Source: Olavius algarvensis Delta 4 endosymbiont | GTDB taxonomy: Bacteria > Desulfobacterota > Desulfobacteria > Desulfobacterales > CAJINA01 | Length of the DNA: 62,665 nucleotides | Reading direction: 5' to 3' | Assembly: GCA_905176665.1 (NCBI GenBank) | Contig: CAJINA010000227.1 | Coordinates: forward strand, 1-62,665 | In this document: positions 1 through 8,875 of the stretch, in pieces | Layout: every line of letters starts with the position of its first letter | Position numbering within the stretch: position 1 is the stretch's first letter | Made by a program: the position numbers and the translations under genes | Notes under the pieces: generated by a model | Databases searched by the model: none | What the model was told of the DNA's origin: nothing | Seen by the model: only the letters and a program-made list of their open reading frames with translations

Positions 1-4
1 AAGA

Positions 5-84
5 CGTCTCTGCGCCTCTGTGCGAGGATAATGCCTTTACGGCACAGCCGACTATCTCAGACCTGGCCCTGAGGGCCAGGTTTT
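5..84. repeat. Left-edge repeat with GC hairpin
   Basis: The word CGTCTCTGCGC at 5-15 recurs inverted at 62654-62664. The hairpin CCTGGCCC/GGGCCAGG (62-69 and 73-80, loop TGA, followed by TTTT) recurs with the same stem at 62576-62594. On the plus strand the hairpin plus TTTT could act as a terminator. The sequence probably belongs to a dispersed repeat at which the contig ends. Confidence 0.5.
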
Positions 85-122
85 AAGGCGCTGAATAAAG
101 ACTAGACCACTTCGGGTTGGTT

Positions 123-1562
123 CTAAATTAAATCGCGGTTGATCTTGAACTTCTTGATTTTGTAGTACAGCAGCTGGCGTGAAATGCCCAGGGCTCTAGC
201 GGTCCGGGTAATATTGCCCTGGTTGGCGGCCAGCGTATCCGCGATGATTGTCTTCTCATGGGCGGCTGTGGTTTTGATCAGGCCGGCGGTCTGGTTTGTC
301 GACAGCGCCGCCCCCCGGGCCGGGTGCTCTTCCGGTCGGCTTTTCACGGACCAGTTCGAAAAATGGCTTTGCAGATGCCGGGGCTGGATCTCAGGGTCGG
401 TCCCCATTACATTCATGGCCCCTTCGATCACGTGCTCAAGTTCGCGGATGTTGCCGGGCCAGTTATAGACCTTGAAAAGATCCATCACTTCGCTGGAAAT
501 GTGCTTTACATTTTTACCCAGCAGCATATTGTGTTTGGCAATAAAGTGCGCCACTAGAATCTCCAGATCGCCCATCCTTTCCCGCAGGGGCACGATATGG
601 ATGAACACCACGCCCAGACGGTAAAAGAGATCGGATCGCAACGTACCGTCCGTGATGGCCACGTGGGGGTCCTTGTTGACGGAACTGACAATCTTAAGAT
701 CGATTTCGATTTCCTTTAGCGCCCCGACCCGCCGGATGCGTTTTTCCTGGATACTGCGCAAGATTTTACTCTGCAGGCCCACCGGCATGGAATTGACTTC
801 ATCCAGGAAAATGGTGCCCTGGTTGGTTCTTTCAAACAGGCCGGCCTTGTTCACCGAACCCGTGAAAGCGCCCTTCGATGTCCCGAAGAGGATGCCTTCC
901 AGAAGATTTTCGGGAATGGCCGCGCAGTTCACCGGAGTGTATTTCCGGGCACTGCGTGAGCTGTGGTTATGAATGGCCCGGGCAAATAGCTCCTTCCCGG
1001 TACCCGTCTCGCCGAAAAGCATCACCGGCGACGGGGTGCCGGCGGCCATGCGGGCCGAATTGATGGCGTCGACAAAGGCTGGATCCCTGCCGATGATACT
1101 CTCGAAGGTGATGGCGGCAATATCAAACTGCCGATCATTCTCCGGCAATGGCATGGCGGCGACGGTCTCGGCCATGACGTGATAATCCTTGACGAAACAG
1201 ATCGCGCCAACCAGCTTCTCCCGGTTGAAAATCGGCATCACCGTGTGAATGGTATTGGCAAACTTGCCCATGCGGGTGCGGTAGTAAATAGGCTCATCGA
1301 TGATTACGGTACGCTTTGCCAGGCACTGCATCACCAGGCTGGTGGTGTTATCGAGATCGTAGATATCGGTGATCTTTTGCGAGAGGGCCTGATCCGGCGG
1401 CATTTCATCGATCCGGGACATCGCCTGGTTGTAGTAGACAATGACTCCTTCGGCATTCGTGACGAGCACACCGTCACTGAACTCATCGAAGAGCGAAAGA
1501 TAATTGGCGCTGTCCAGATCAAGTAAAAAGCGGCCGGGTCGGTTTTTGGGGGATTCAGTCAT
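123..1562 (-). CDS. PAS domain sigma-54 activator (bEBP)
   Basis: This is a cytoplasmic enhancer-binding activator of sigma-54 RNA polymerase, 479 aa. An N-terminal PAS sensor (about 20-130) is followed by an AAA+ domain with Walker A GETGTGKE (184-191), the sigma-54 contact loop GAFTGS (231-236) and Walker B IFLDEV (251-256), then a C-terminal Fis-type HTH (about 450-475). There is no REC domain, so the PAS domain presumably senses a small ligand or redox state. It is the last gene of the sox-etf unit and overlaps the end of etfA by 8 bp, which suggests co-transcription and positive feedback on that unit. I found no clear -24/-12 promoter upstream of soxB, so the target is inferred from linkage. 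Family assignment is firm. Confidence 0.93.
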   Translation of the reverse strand: MTESPKNRPGRFLLDLDSANYLSLFDEFSDGVLVTNAEGVIVYYNQAMSRIDEMPPDQALSQKITDIYDLDNTTSLVMQCLAKRTVIIDEPIYYRTRMGKFANTIHTVMPIFNREKLVGAICFVKDYHVMAETVAAMPLPENDRQFDIAAITFESIIGRDPAFVDAINSARMAAGTPSPVMLFGETGTGKELFARAIHNHSSRSARKYTPVNCAAIPENLLEGILFGTSKGAFTGSVNKAGLFERTNQGTIFLDEVNSMPVGLQSKILRSIQEKRIRRVGALKEIEIDLKIVSSVNKDPHVAITDGTLRSDLFYRLGVVFIHIVPLRERMGDLEILVAHFIAKHNMLLGKNVKHISSEVMDLFKVYNWPGNIRELEHVIEGAMNVMGTDPEIQPRHLQSHFSNWSVKSRPEEHPARGAALSTNQTAGLIKTTAAHEKTIIADTLAANQGNITRTARALGISRQLLYYKIKKFKINRDLI

Positions 1563-2505
1563 TTTTAAGTTGTTTGGTCAATTCCGGTATGACTTCCAGC
1601 ACGTCGGCCACCGCGAAGTAGTCGCAGTTGGACATGATGGCGGCCTGCGCGTCCGTATTGATGGCGATCACCAGGCCCGCCGTTTTCATCCCGGCAAAAT
1701 GCTGCACCGATCCGGAAATGCCGCAGGCAATGTATACCCGCGGGCTCACCTTCTCACCGGTTTGTCCCACCTGCATAGGATACGGCACCCAGCCGGAGTC
1801 AACCGCCACCCGGGAAGCGCCCACCGCAGCACTGAGTTTCGCGGCACACTGGTAGAGGAGGCCGAAATTTTCACTGTTGCCCATGCCCCGTCCGCCGGAA
1901 AGAATAACATCCGCCTCAGCCAGATTAATCCTGGCCGTCTCGTCTACTTTGTCGGTTTGCAGCACCGTGAAACCGCTTGCCTCCAGATTGCGGCCCTCAA
2001 AAGAAACAACCTCAGCCGTAACCGGGGCCGGCACAGGGTCAATGACATTGGGTCGGATGCCGAAGATTAAAACGTCGCCGGCGACTTCTATGGTGGCCAG
2101 CGTCTTGCCTGAAAATTGGGATGTCCGGGCTTTGCCCTGGTGAAAATCTATCGCAACACAATCCATGACCAGCGGTGCATCCAGGAAAGCGGCGATCCTG
2201 GGGAGAAGATCTTTGCCGCTGGCGGTGGAAAGGCCGACGAAAGCATCGATATCGAAGGCGCGAACCGCCTGAACCAGGACTTTCGCAAGGACGACCGGAT
2301 TTTGCTGCTGGTCGGCGGTCAGGTCCAGGGCCACAATCCTGGCAATGCCATATGTTTCCAAGTCGGCGCTGGCCGCTGATACCGACACACCGACAACAAA
2401 AGCCGTCAACTGCATGCCAGCCGCCCGGGTGAGGGTGATCATGCCCAGGTTGGCGCTTTTCAAGGTCCCGTTCTCCGCCTCGATCAGAATACCGATGTTC
2501 TTCAT
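1555..2505 (-). CDS. etfA: Electron transfer flavoprotein alpha subunit
   Basis: This is the FAD-binding alpha subunit of ETF, 316 aa, a usual length. It takes electrons from flavin dehydrogenases and passes them to the quinone pool or another acceptor. The ATG at 2505 gives the canonical start MKNIGILIEAENG. A longer frame upstream merely reads through etfB in another phase. The C-terminal third carries the ETF-alpha signature around SGSVQHFAGM, a run of AINTDAQA, and ends near DVLEVIPELT, the classic FAD-binding region. The start overlaps the etfB stop in an ATGA, so the two are translationally coupled. Its place behind four sox subunits and a second flavoenzyme suggests it is the acceptor for those enzymes. 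Confidence 0.95.
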   Translation of the reverse strand: MKNIGILIEAENGTLKSANLGMITLTRAAGMQLTAFVVGVSVSAASADLETYGIARIVALDLTADQQQNPVVLAKVLVQAVRAFDIDAFVGLSTASGKDLLPRIAAFLDAPLVMDCVAIDFHQGKARTSQFSGKTLATIEVAGDVLIFGIRPNVIDPVPAPVTAEVVSFEGRNLEASGFTVLQTDKVDETARINLAEADVILSGGRGMGNSENFGLLYQCAAKLSAAVGASRVAVDSGWVPYPMQVGQTGEKVSPRVYIACGISGSVQHFAGMKTAGLVIAINTDAQAAIMSNCDYFAVADVLEVIPELTKQLKND

Positions 2506-3272
2506 GTAATGACCTTGGCTTCTTCTTTTAAAATAGTGGCAATCCGGGCCGCGATCTCGCGGGGTGAGCCGTTGATTTGTCGTGGGTTGCGCACCTGCAC
2601 GAGCGGCTCCAAAGCTACCACCCGCGAGCTGCCCGGCGAGGTATCGATTACCAGGTCGCTCAGGGCAAGCACCCGTATCGACTTTTTGCGGGCTTTGACC
2701 ACATCGGGAAAAGTAGGATAGGCCGGGGTATTCAGCCCGCGTCCGGCCGCCACCACACACGGCATGGCCAGTTCGCAGGTCCGGGTCCGACCGCCCGCCA
2801 GTTCATAGGTCACCAGCGCCCGGTCATGCTCGGCTTTGACAGCAACCGCGTTGGTCACGACGGGAAAATCGAACAGCGCTCCGATGCGAAACATGGTCTG
2901 CATACCTTCGGCGTCGATGGACTCTTTGCCCGTCAAGATGATGCCGGGTGTTCCGTCCTGGTCGATAGCCGCTTTAAGAGCCCGCGCTGTGGTCATGCTG
3001 TCCGGCGCCTCGCTGGCCTCAATCAAGATGCCCCGGTCAGCCCCCATGGCCATGGCAGACCGGATGGTCTTCTCTGCGTCCTTTCTCCCCAGGCAGACCG
3101 CAATAATTTCGGTGTCCGCGAATTGCTTCTTTAATACCGCCGCTTCCGTGACAGCATGCTCGTCATAGGGATTGAGCAGAAACGCAACCTTTTCATCAAT
3201 GGACGTGTTATCAACGATAGTGATGTTGGCCGCGGAATCGGGTACATGTTTCACGCAGACATAAATTTGCAT
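2502..3272 (-). CDS. etfB: Electron transfer flavoprotein beta subunit
   Basis: This is the ETF beta subunit, 256 aa, which binds AMP and with alpha forms the soluble heterodimeric electron carrier. It starts MQIYVCVKHVPDS, typical of the family, and holds the beta signature region around residues 115-140 (GKESIDAEGMQTMF) that contacts partner dehydrogenases. It overlaps etfA by 4 bp (ATGA). A 177-bp gap with a strong hairpin separates it from the upstream amine oxidoreductase, so it may be transcribed with the sox genes but at a different level. No ETF:quinone oxidoreductase gene is visible in the window. Whether this ETF is of the simple or the bifurcating type is not decided here. Confidence 0.95.
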   Translation of the reverse strand: MQIYVCVKHVPDSAANITIVDNTSIDEKVAFLLNPYDEHAVTEAAVLKKQFADTEIIAVCLGRKDAEKTIRSAMAMGADRGILIEASEAPDSMTTARALKAAIDQDGTPGIILTGKESIDAEGMQTMFRIGALFDFPVVTNAVAVKAEHDRALVTYELAGGRTRTCELAMPCVVAAGRGLNTPAYPTFPDVVKARKKSIRVLALSDLVIDTSPGSSRVVALEPLVQVRNPRQINGSPREIAARIATILKEEAKVIT

Positions 3273-3359
3273 CTTTATTATCCGTCTTCAGCAAACCGGT
3301 GAAGGATATACGCGGACACCCTTTCCGGCACGCTGCCTTCAGAGAGCAGCGGCAAACCG

Positions 3360-3400
3360 CCAGAGGCAGAGCCGGAAGGATATGTCGGCGCTGCCTCTGG
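3360..3400. repeat. Intergenic hairpin before etfB
   Basis: A perfect 10-bp inverted repeat, CCAGAGGCAG (3360-3369) and CTGCCTCTGG (3391-3400), lies in the 177-bp gap between the amine oxidoreductase and etfB. A second possible pairing joins CCGGC near 3325 with GCCGG near 3371. No U-run follows on the minus strand, so an mRNA processing or stabilising structure is as likely as a terminator. Confidence 0.5.
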
Positions 3401-3449
3401 AAGAAAACGCATTCATCTGGAAACCGGAGATAACTCCCGTCACCGCAGA

Positions 3450-4787
3450 TTATCCGTTCACCGAAAAACTTGAGTTATAGTTGATTTCCCGTTTCCGGGA
3501 AAAGAAACCGACATTGGTAGAGCGCCCGATATATTTAAATGTGAACTGAAAGGGCTCATTGTCATGGTCCAACCCTTTCTCACAGTTATCGATCAACTCC
3601 GCCATCATGCGGCCCACCACCGGCGCATTCTTGTACTGGTTGCCGGAGGTCCCGATGGCCATATAAAAGCCGGGCAGGTCGGATTTATCGTAAATCGGGA
3701 TCCAATCGTCGGAACAATCGTATAGGTCGACGACTCCCTTGGGCTGATTGGGTACCTGCAGGGTGGGGATACGCTTGCCCAGCCGGTAGCATTGGGCTTG
3801 CCACTGTTCGTCGCTGAGGACGTTGTCACGGCCGTGACCGCCCTTCCCGGCATAGAACTCATCCGGGTCCACCCATTCCTGGGGGTCGCAGTCCGGATCT
3901 TCACTGCCGATCAGGAAGGTATTGCCCACTTCCGGCCGGACATAACAGCCGATATCGCCGTCGGACATGTGATACCCGTCATTGAGGTAATCATAATCGT
4001 CCGGCGAGGGGCAGTACATGACTTCATGGCGCAGGGCCTTGGTTTTGATATTGCAGCCTTCCCACACACCCTCGGCCATCTGGTTTATTTTGCAGGAATG
4101 GGGCCCGCCCACGTTTACCACAATGCCGGCATCGATCTGGGTGCCGTCCTTCAGGGTGATCCCTGTAACTTTGCCGCCCTCACTGCGCACGTCCGCCACT
4201 TCCGCGTTGAACTTGAACTCGGCGCCTTTGGCTTCCGCGGCACGCATGATGTTGTGAGCCGACAGGGCCGGATCGTTCACATAGCCGCCCTCCGGACAGA
4301 AAATCGCGCCTTCGATGAATTCGGTTGGATCGTCGAAAAACTGGGGGTCTTCCGGGCGCCTGACCGGCCAGAATTTATGCAGGTCGGCCACCGGAACCTT
4401 TTCCAGCAGCGTTTCCCGGTCCCACTCTTCGTACTGGACGCCCACTTCATCATAGTTCTGCTTGACCTTGCGCCAGTCGTGCCCGTCGGATTTGATCAGG
4501 ATGGAGCCGGTGTTCATGTACCGGGCCAGACCCTTTTCATCTTCGACCTGGTCCAGATAGTTTTCCCAGTCGAGCCAGTATTTAAACCCTTCGTAGGCCA
4601 TGGCCACCCCGTCGGCCGTCGAGTAGTGTGCCCGGACGATGGCGCATGATCCGGACGTGGAACCTTCACCGGCATCGGGCAGCTTATCCACATTCAGCGT
4701 CTTATAGCCCATCTTGGTAAGCTCGTAAGCAATGGGGGCGCCGATAACACCCGCACCGATAATAATGGCATCATATTTCACGTTCAT
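3450..4787 (-). CDS. FAD-dependent amine oxidoreductase (DAO family)
   Basis: This is a flavin-dependent oxidoreductase of the D-amino-acid oxidase/sarcosine-dimethylglycine dehydrogenase fold, 445 aa. The N-terminal dinucleotide-binding loop is GAGVIG (11-16), followed by a short FAD segment around STSGSCAIVRAHYS. The start is set at 4787: the ribosome site AAGGAG sits directly against the first ATG (4793), while it is 6 nt from the second. It follows soxG and precedes etfB, so it probably oxidises an N-methyl or amino acid substrate and hands electrons to ETF. Substrate cannot be read from sequence; sarcosine, dimethylglycine or a D-amino acid are possible. It is clearly distinct from the SoxB paralogue at 8876-10099. 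Confidence 0.88.
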   Translation of the reverse strand: MNVKYDAIIIGAGVIGAPIAYELTKMGYKTLNVDKLPDAGEGSTSGSCAIVRAHYSTADGVAMAYEGFKYWLDWENYLDQVEDEKGLARYMNTGSILIKSDGHDWRKVKQNYDEVGVQYEEWDRETLLEKVPVADLHKFWPVRRPEDPQFFDDPTEFIEGAIFCPEGGYVNDPALSAHNIMRAAEAKGAEFKFNAEVADVRSEGGKVTGITLKDGTQIDAGIVVNVGGPHSCKINQMAEGVWEGCNIKTKALRHEVMYCPSPDDYDYLNDGYHMSDGDIGCYVRPEVGNTFLIGSEDPDCDPQEWVDPDEFYAGKGGHGRDNVLSDEQWQAQCYRLGKRIPTLQVPNQPKGVVDLYDCSDDWIPIYDKSDLPGFYMAIGTSGNQYKNAPVVGRMMAELIDNCEKGLDHDNEPFQFTFKYIGRSTNVGFFSRKREINYNSSFSVNG

Positions 4788-4889
4788 GTTCATCTCCTTG
4801 TAAGCCGACAGGCGGCTGTCGGTTTTCTATCCGCGGCCTTGTCGCCACAGACCGCAGATAGGGTTTTCAGGTTTACCGTTCATCAGGCG

Positions 4890-5522
4890 TTACAAGCTCT
4901 GAAACCACTGGGTGAAGCGACTTTCACCGGCCGGCCGGAGCCCAAACTCTTCACCGGCCCCCATAATCGCATGGATCATGTCACGTCCGTACCCCCGCGA
5001 GCAGGTCAGGACCAGACCGGCTTGGGCCGCATCCCGATTAAGGGTTACCATCTGGCAGGGTACATGGGCAAAGGGCCCCTGATATAAAAACGGGGGCTGC
5101 CGGTCAGGAGCCATAAAGTCAAGGGCCGTTAATTTTTCACAGATACTAAAGACCGGCGCACCGATCAAGGCAATAAACAGGGTGGCCTCGGTCACATCCG
5201 TGTATTCCGGCTCGGCCGGAAGGTCCGGACGCTCACCGTCCAGATGATAAAGGGAAACCTGGGTCCGGTTCATCCGGTTGGCCAGGATGCCCTTGTCCAT
5301 AAGTGACCGACCGGGAATATCCGGGACGGTCATTCCAAATGGCTTTTTTGAAGCCAGATCTGAAGACTGCAGGTCCAGCCGGTTCCGGTGGCTGAGGTCC
5401 ACCAGGTAAGGCCCCTGGCCTTCATCCTGGTATTCCAGAACCACCTGCCAGTGGTCCCGCGCTTCTGTTTTCAACGGCGTCCCCGACAACCCAACCGGTG
5501 AGATTCTTTGGAGTGCATTCAT
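4890..5522 (-). CDS. soxG: Sarcosine oxidase gamma subunit-like
   Basis: A 210-aa protein in the position and size of the gamma subunit of heterotetrameric sarcosine oxidase (SoxG), a family structurally related to the folate-binding GcvT domain. Sequence is weakly conserved; readable marks are the N-terminal SPVGLSGTPLKTEARD segment and a C-terminal part with GLVLTCSRGYGRDM. The start has a good AAGGAA site and lies 9 bp after soxA. Assignment leans on the soxB-D-A-G gene order. In the known enzyme gamma has no cofactor of its own and helps hold the alpha-beta assembly. Confidence 0.8.
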   Translation of the reverse strand: MNALQRISPVGLSGTPLKTEARDHWQVVLEYQDEGQGPYLVDLSHRNRLDLQSSDLASKKPFGMTVPDIPGRSLMDKGILANRMNRTQVSLYHLDGERPDLPAEPEYTDVTEATLFIALIGAPVFSICEKLTALDFMAPDRQPPFLYQGPFAHVPCQMVTLNRDAAQAGLVLTCSRGYGRDMIHAIMGAGEEFGLRPAGESRFTQWFQSL

Positions 5523-5531
5523 GCTGGTTCC

Positions 5532-8450
5532 TTACATTTTCATACGTTTACCTTTGGGATCATAAAAGGGCATTTTGACGACTTCGCCATATATCAGTTT
5601 GCCGTCGCATTCATCTTCGAAGAACGCCAGCCGGGTACCGACCTTGGCAAGGTCCGCGTCGACCAGGGCCATGCCCACCGCTTCTTTAAGGGTAAAGCTG
5701 TCACGGGCCGTGCAGACGTATCCCCGGATGGCCTGATCCACGATCACCGCCCCATCCCGGGGGGCGCGGCCGTTGTTCTCCATTTTAAAACCCACCAGTT
5801 TCAGGCGCGAAGGGTCACTTTCAGCCTGGCGCAAGGCAACAGCGCCGACTTTTTTGGCCGCGGCATTATGGCGGTCCCAGAGAAAGCCCAGCCCTACATC
5901 CAAAAGATTGGTGCGTTGCTCCGATTCCTGCCCCAAAATGATGTGCCCCTTTTCCATGCGCAGCACATTCTGGGCTTCCACCCCGAAATTGCGGATCGTA
6001 AATTCCTTACCCGCCTCCTTAAGCATGATCCAGACAGACTGCATGTAGGAAGACGGCACGTGCAGTTCATAGGAAAGTTCGCCCACAAATCCGAGACGCA
6101 TGGCCCGCACCGGGATGGCCTCTCGTATTTTGAACTCCTTGTATTCGGCGAAACCGAACGCCTCATTGGTCACCTCGATGTCCACCACCTTGGCAAGTAC
6201 TTCTCTGGCATTGGGTCCGGACAGGTTGATGACCCCCAGGGAATCGGTCAGGTTGACCAGGGCAAAATCCCACCCGTCGTAGCGGGTGTGGTAGCGGACC
6301 CATTCCACCGTCTGCCCGGCCCGGGCCGTTGAGGTGGTTAAGTAGTAATCGTTGTCCGCCAGTTTGACCACCACCCCGTCATCGATAACGCACCCGTCAT
6401 CGTTGCACATGGCCGAATATTTAACCCGTCCTGCCTTTACTTTGGCCATGTCGGATACGTAGACCCTCTGAAGCGCTTTTAGGGCATCCGGGCCATGAAT
6501 TCTGAACTTCCCCAGGGTAGAGCCGTCCAGCATGCCCGCGTTTTTTCTGACATTTTCTATTTCTGCCTGGCAGGTAAAATCCTCGGAAAAATAGCGGGCC
6601 CGCTGCCACACCCCGATATTCCTGAAAATACCGCCGTCCCGGCGCTGCATGGCGTCCATGGGGGTTTGTTTGAACATGGTATGCTGGGCCCCGGCGTAGG
6701 TCGCGATCCGCGTCGGCACCAGGGGTGGACGCACCGTCGTGGGCCGGATGGTAATATCAGAAAGGGCCTGGTATTTGGCGGTATACAGGGGCAGGTTGTG
6801 TCCCGGAATACCGCCCTGGCCGGGTCCCAGACCGGCGCCGGAAAAGCGCTTGATCAGTTCCGGGACATCAAAGCCCTTATCGATGGCCTGTTTGACATTT
6901 TTTATGGTTGTGTCTTCATCAAAACAGATAAAGCTCTTGCGCCCCTTGACAGGGGCGGTAACGAACTTGGTCCCCCGGGCCGGGCCGGACAGGTGTTCGC
7001 GTTCGGTCCGGACAGCCCTTATCGCTGCATCCACATCCGTCCCGCAATCGCGGGCCGCCTGCAATCCGGCCTGGCGGCCCGAGGCTTCAATGGCCGGGCC
7101 GCTGTCCAGTCCCAACATGCGGCCGGCCGCGTGCATGTTCGCGGGCAGCTCGGTGGGCAGGAAATAACCGGTATGATTGTCGTACCGCAGCTTGGCCTGT
7201 GCCACGGTCAGGGCGCCGGTCACAGGCGTCAAGCCGGCGGAAGCCACGAGGAGGTCACAGTCGAGGGTTTGCGTCGCGGTACCGTCAATGCTTGTCAGGG
7301 TTGCTTTTTTAACCTGTTTGCCGTGGGCCCGGGCAGCCACCCAGCCCCTGATCACGGTAATTCCGCGTTCGCGCAGTGCAGTGAGCAACCCCTCATCCTG
7401 CCCGTCTTCCCGGACATCCGCGATGCATGCAACCGCCAACCCCAGATCGTGCAGGGTAAGGGCCGCTTCGAGCCCCAGGTCGTGACCGACGCTGAATATG
7501 GCCTTGCTGCCGGGCAGCAGGCCGTACGTATTGGCCAGCCGCAGGGCACAGTTCGCCTGCATCACCCCCGGGCGCTCATTGTTGTCAAAAATCAGGGCCC
7601 GTTCGATACAGCCGGTGGCCACCACCACGGCCGTGGCCCGGATCTCAAAATACCGTTCGTCGAAAGGGTCGGCGTCTTGGCCGATCTGGAACCCGGTGAT
7701 GAGATTATTGTTGTATGCCCCCACCATGGAGGTATGAGTGAAGACCCGGATATTATCCGCCTTTTCAACTTCACCGGCCAATTGCGCGGCCCGGTCGTGC
7801 AGGGTCTGACCGTCTTTATAGGCCGCCGTGCGGTAGTCAAAATGACCGCCCAACCAGGGCCGGGCTTCCATCAGAATGACCCGCAGCCCCTGCTCGGCTG
7901 CCGCCAGAGCCGCGGACATACCGGCCGGGCCACCACCCAGGACGCACACATCCGCCGTGGGATATATCTCGTCGTAGGTGCCCGGCATCTGGAAATCGGG
8001 GGCCAGTTTACCTATGCCGGCCGCTTTGCGAATCTGGCGCATGGCCAGTGGCCAGATCATGGCCGGTTTGTGCATCGTATGGTAGTAAAACCCCGCCGGC
8101 ATGGCCCAGTCCAGTTTGTCTAAAAAGCCCAGCAAATCGTAGGCGGCCGAGCCTTTGACATTTTGTTCCTTGATAACCATGCCGGACTTCAGCAGGGTGT
8201 TCTCGGTCCGGACGTTGGGAATACCATCAACTTCCATGAGGGTATTGGAACACTCCCCATCGAGGCTATAGAGACCGCGGGGGCGGTGGTACTTCAAGCT
8301 ACGGGCAAACATCCGTACACCGTTGGCGTATAAAGCCGTCGCGACAGTATCGCCCTGGACGCCGAAATATTCCTTGCCCTTATATTCAAATGGGATCTTG
8401 GTATTGCCGTCTATTTTCAACGTGGGCAGATGGTCGAACCTGTTCATCAT
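5532..8450 (-). CDS. soxA: Sarcosine oxidase alpha subunit
   Basis: This is the large alpha subunit of the heterotetrameric sarcosine oxidase type, 972 aa, the usual length. An N-terminal ubiquitin/2Fe-2S-like fold (about 10-100, including DGECSNTLMEVDG) is followed by a Rossmann dinucleotide site GGGPAG (172-177) in a pyridine-nucleotide oxidoreductase domain, then a C-terminal GcvT-like folate domain (about 580-972) that in the family accepts the formaldehyde unit on tetrahydrofolate. I place the start at the ATG at 8450, overlapping the soxD stop by 4 bp (ATGA); a longer frame upstream only reads soxD out of phase. The enzyme class uses O2, but the linked etfBA suggests a dehydrogenase mode here. 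Confidence 0.93.
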   Translation of the reverse strand: MMNRFDHLPTLKIDGNTKIPFEYKGKEYFGVQGDTVATALYANGVRMFARSLKYHRPRGLYSLDGECSNTLMEVDGIPNVRTENTLLKSGMVIKEQNVKGSAAYDLLGFLDKLDWAMPAGFYYHTMHKPAMIWPLAMRQIRKAAGIGKLAPDFQMPGTYDEIYPTADVCVLGGGPAGMSAALAAAEQGLRVILMEARPWLGGHFDYRTAAYKDGQTLHDRAAQLAGEVEKADNIRVFTHTSMVGAYNNNLITGFQIGQDADPFDERYFEIRATAVVVATGCIERALIFDNNERPGVMQANCALRLANTYGLLPGSKAIFSVGHDLGLEAALTLHDLGLAVACIADVREDGQDEGLLTALRERGITVIRGWVAARAHGKQVKKATLTSIDGTATQTLDCDLLVASAGLTPVTGALTVAQAKLRYDNHTGYFLPTELPANMHAAGRMLGLDSGPAIEASGRQAGLQAARDCGTDVDAAIRAVRTEREHLSGPARGTKFVTAPVKGRKSFICFDEDTTIKNVKQAIDKGFDVPELIKRFSGAGLGPGQGGIPGHNLPLYTAKYQALSDITIRPTTVRPPLVPTRIATYAGAQHTMFKQTPMDAMQRRDGGIFRNIGVWQRARYFSEDFTCQAEIENVRKNAGMLDGSTLGKFRIHGPDALKALQRVYVSDMAKVKAGRVKYSAMCNDDGCVIDDGVVVKLADNDYYLTTSTARAGQTVEWVRYHTRYDGWDFALVNLTDSLGVINLSGPNAREVLAKVVDIEVTNEAFGFAEYKEFKIREAIPVRAMRLGFVGELSYELHVPSSYMQSVWIMLKEAGKEFTIRNFGVEAQNVLRMEKGHIILGQESEQRTNLLDVGLGFLWDRHNAAAKKVGAVALRQAESDPSRLKLVGFKMENNGRAPRDGAVIVDQAIRGYVCTARDSFTLKEAVGMALVDADLAKVGTRLAFFEDECDGKLIYGEVVKMPFYDPKGKRMKM

Positions 8451-8707
8451 TGGCTGGCCTCCGGCTGCTCCGTTTGAAGGTTGGTGGTTGTATCCCGGAA
8501 TATGGTAAACCACGCCCCGCACCCGTCGCGGTGAAACCACCACTCCTGCTGAACACCCGCCACGCATTCGTTGAGGTGGACATAGTCGCACCACGCTTCG
8601 GGGGTCAGGTTATTCTCCTCGGGCCGGGGTCCCTTTTCCTCGCCGCCATACCGGAACTCATACCCGTTGCGGGGACCGCAGATCGGGCAGGTGATTGTCA
8701 ACGCCAT
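8447..8707 (-). CDS. soxD: Sarcosine oxidase delta subunit
   Basis: This 86-aa protein is the small zinc-binding delta subunit. The N-terminal motif CPICGPRNGYEFRYGGE and the C-terminal HRDGCGAWFTIFRDT are hallmarks of SoxD; the Cys residues with a His are the expected zinc ligands. The start is supported by AAGGAG 9 nt upstream. Its stop overlaps the soxA start, so the two are translationally coupled. A 168-bp gap with two long hairpins separates it from soxB, where in many genomes the genes are tightly packed. Confidence 0.93.
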   Translation of the reverse strand: MALTITCPICGPRNGYEFRYGGEEKGPRPEENNLTPEAWCDYVHLNECVAGVQQEWWFHRDGCGAWFTIFRDTTTNLQTEQPEASQ

Positions 8708-8728
8708 CGCTTGTTCTCCTTAAAGTAT

Positions 8729-8873
8729 CCATCCATGATTGGGAATCATGGATGGCAGGTGTTCGCTTTTAGCAGTTAGCTGTTTATTAAAAGGTTTCAA
8801 AATAGGATATGACCTAATTGCTAACCGCAAAAAGCTAATAGCGCCATCCATAAATCTGGGATTTATGGATGGC
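8729..8873. repeat. Twin hairpins between soxB and soxD
   Basis: Two related perfect palindromes face each other. The first is CCATCCATGATT, loop GGG, AATCATGGATGG (8729-8755, 12-bp stem). The second is GCCATCCATAAATC, loop TGG, then its exact complement (8843-8873, 14-bp stem). Both share the CCATCCAT core. The roughly 87 nt between them also contain inverted GCTAA/TTAGC words. This resembles a REP doublet (REPIN-like) or a MITE-like insertion, and may separate expression of soxB from soxDAG. Confidence 0.6.
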
Positions 8874-8875
8874 CA

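Noticed and set aside
3273..3449. Glycine riboswitch upstream of etfB
   Set aside because: The gap has a hairpin but not the conserved glycine aptamer core that I would expect.
6495..8123. 542-aa plus-strand open frame
   Set aside because: It is antisense to soxA, has low-complexity composition and no ribosome site; the soxA frame carries clear domains.
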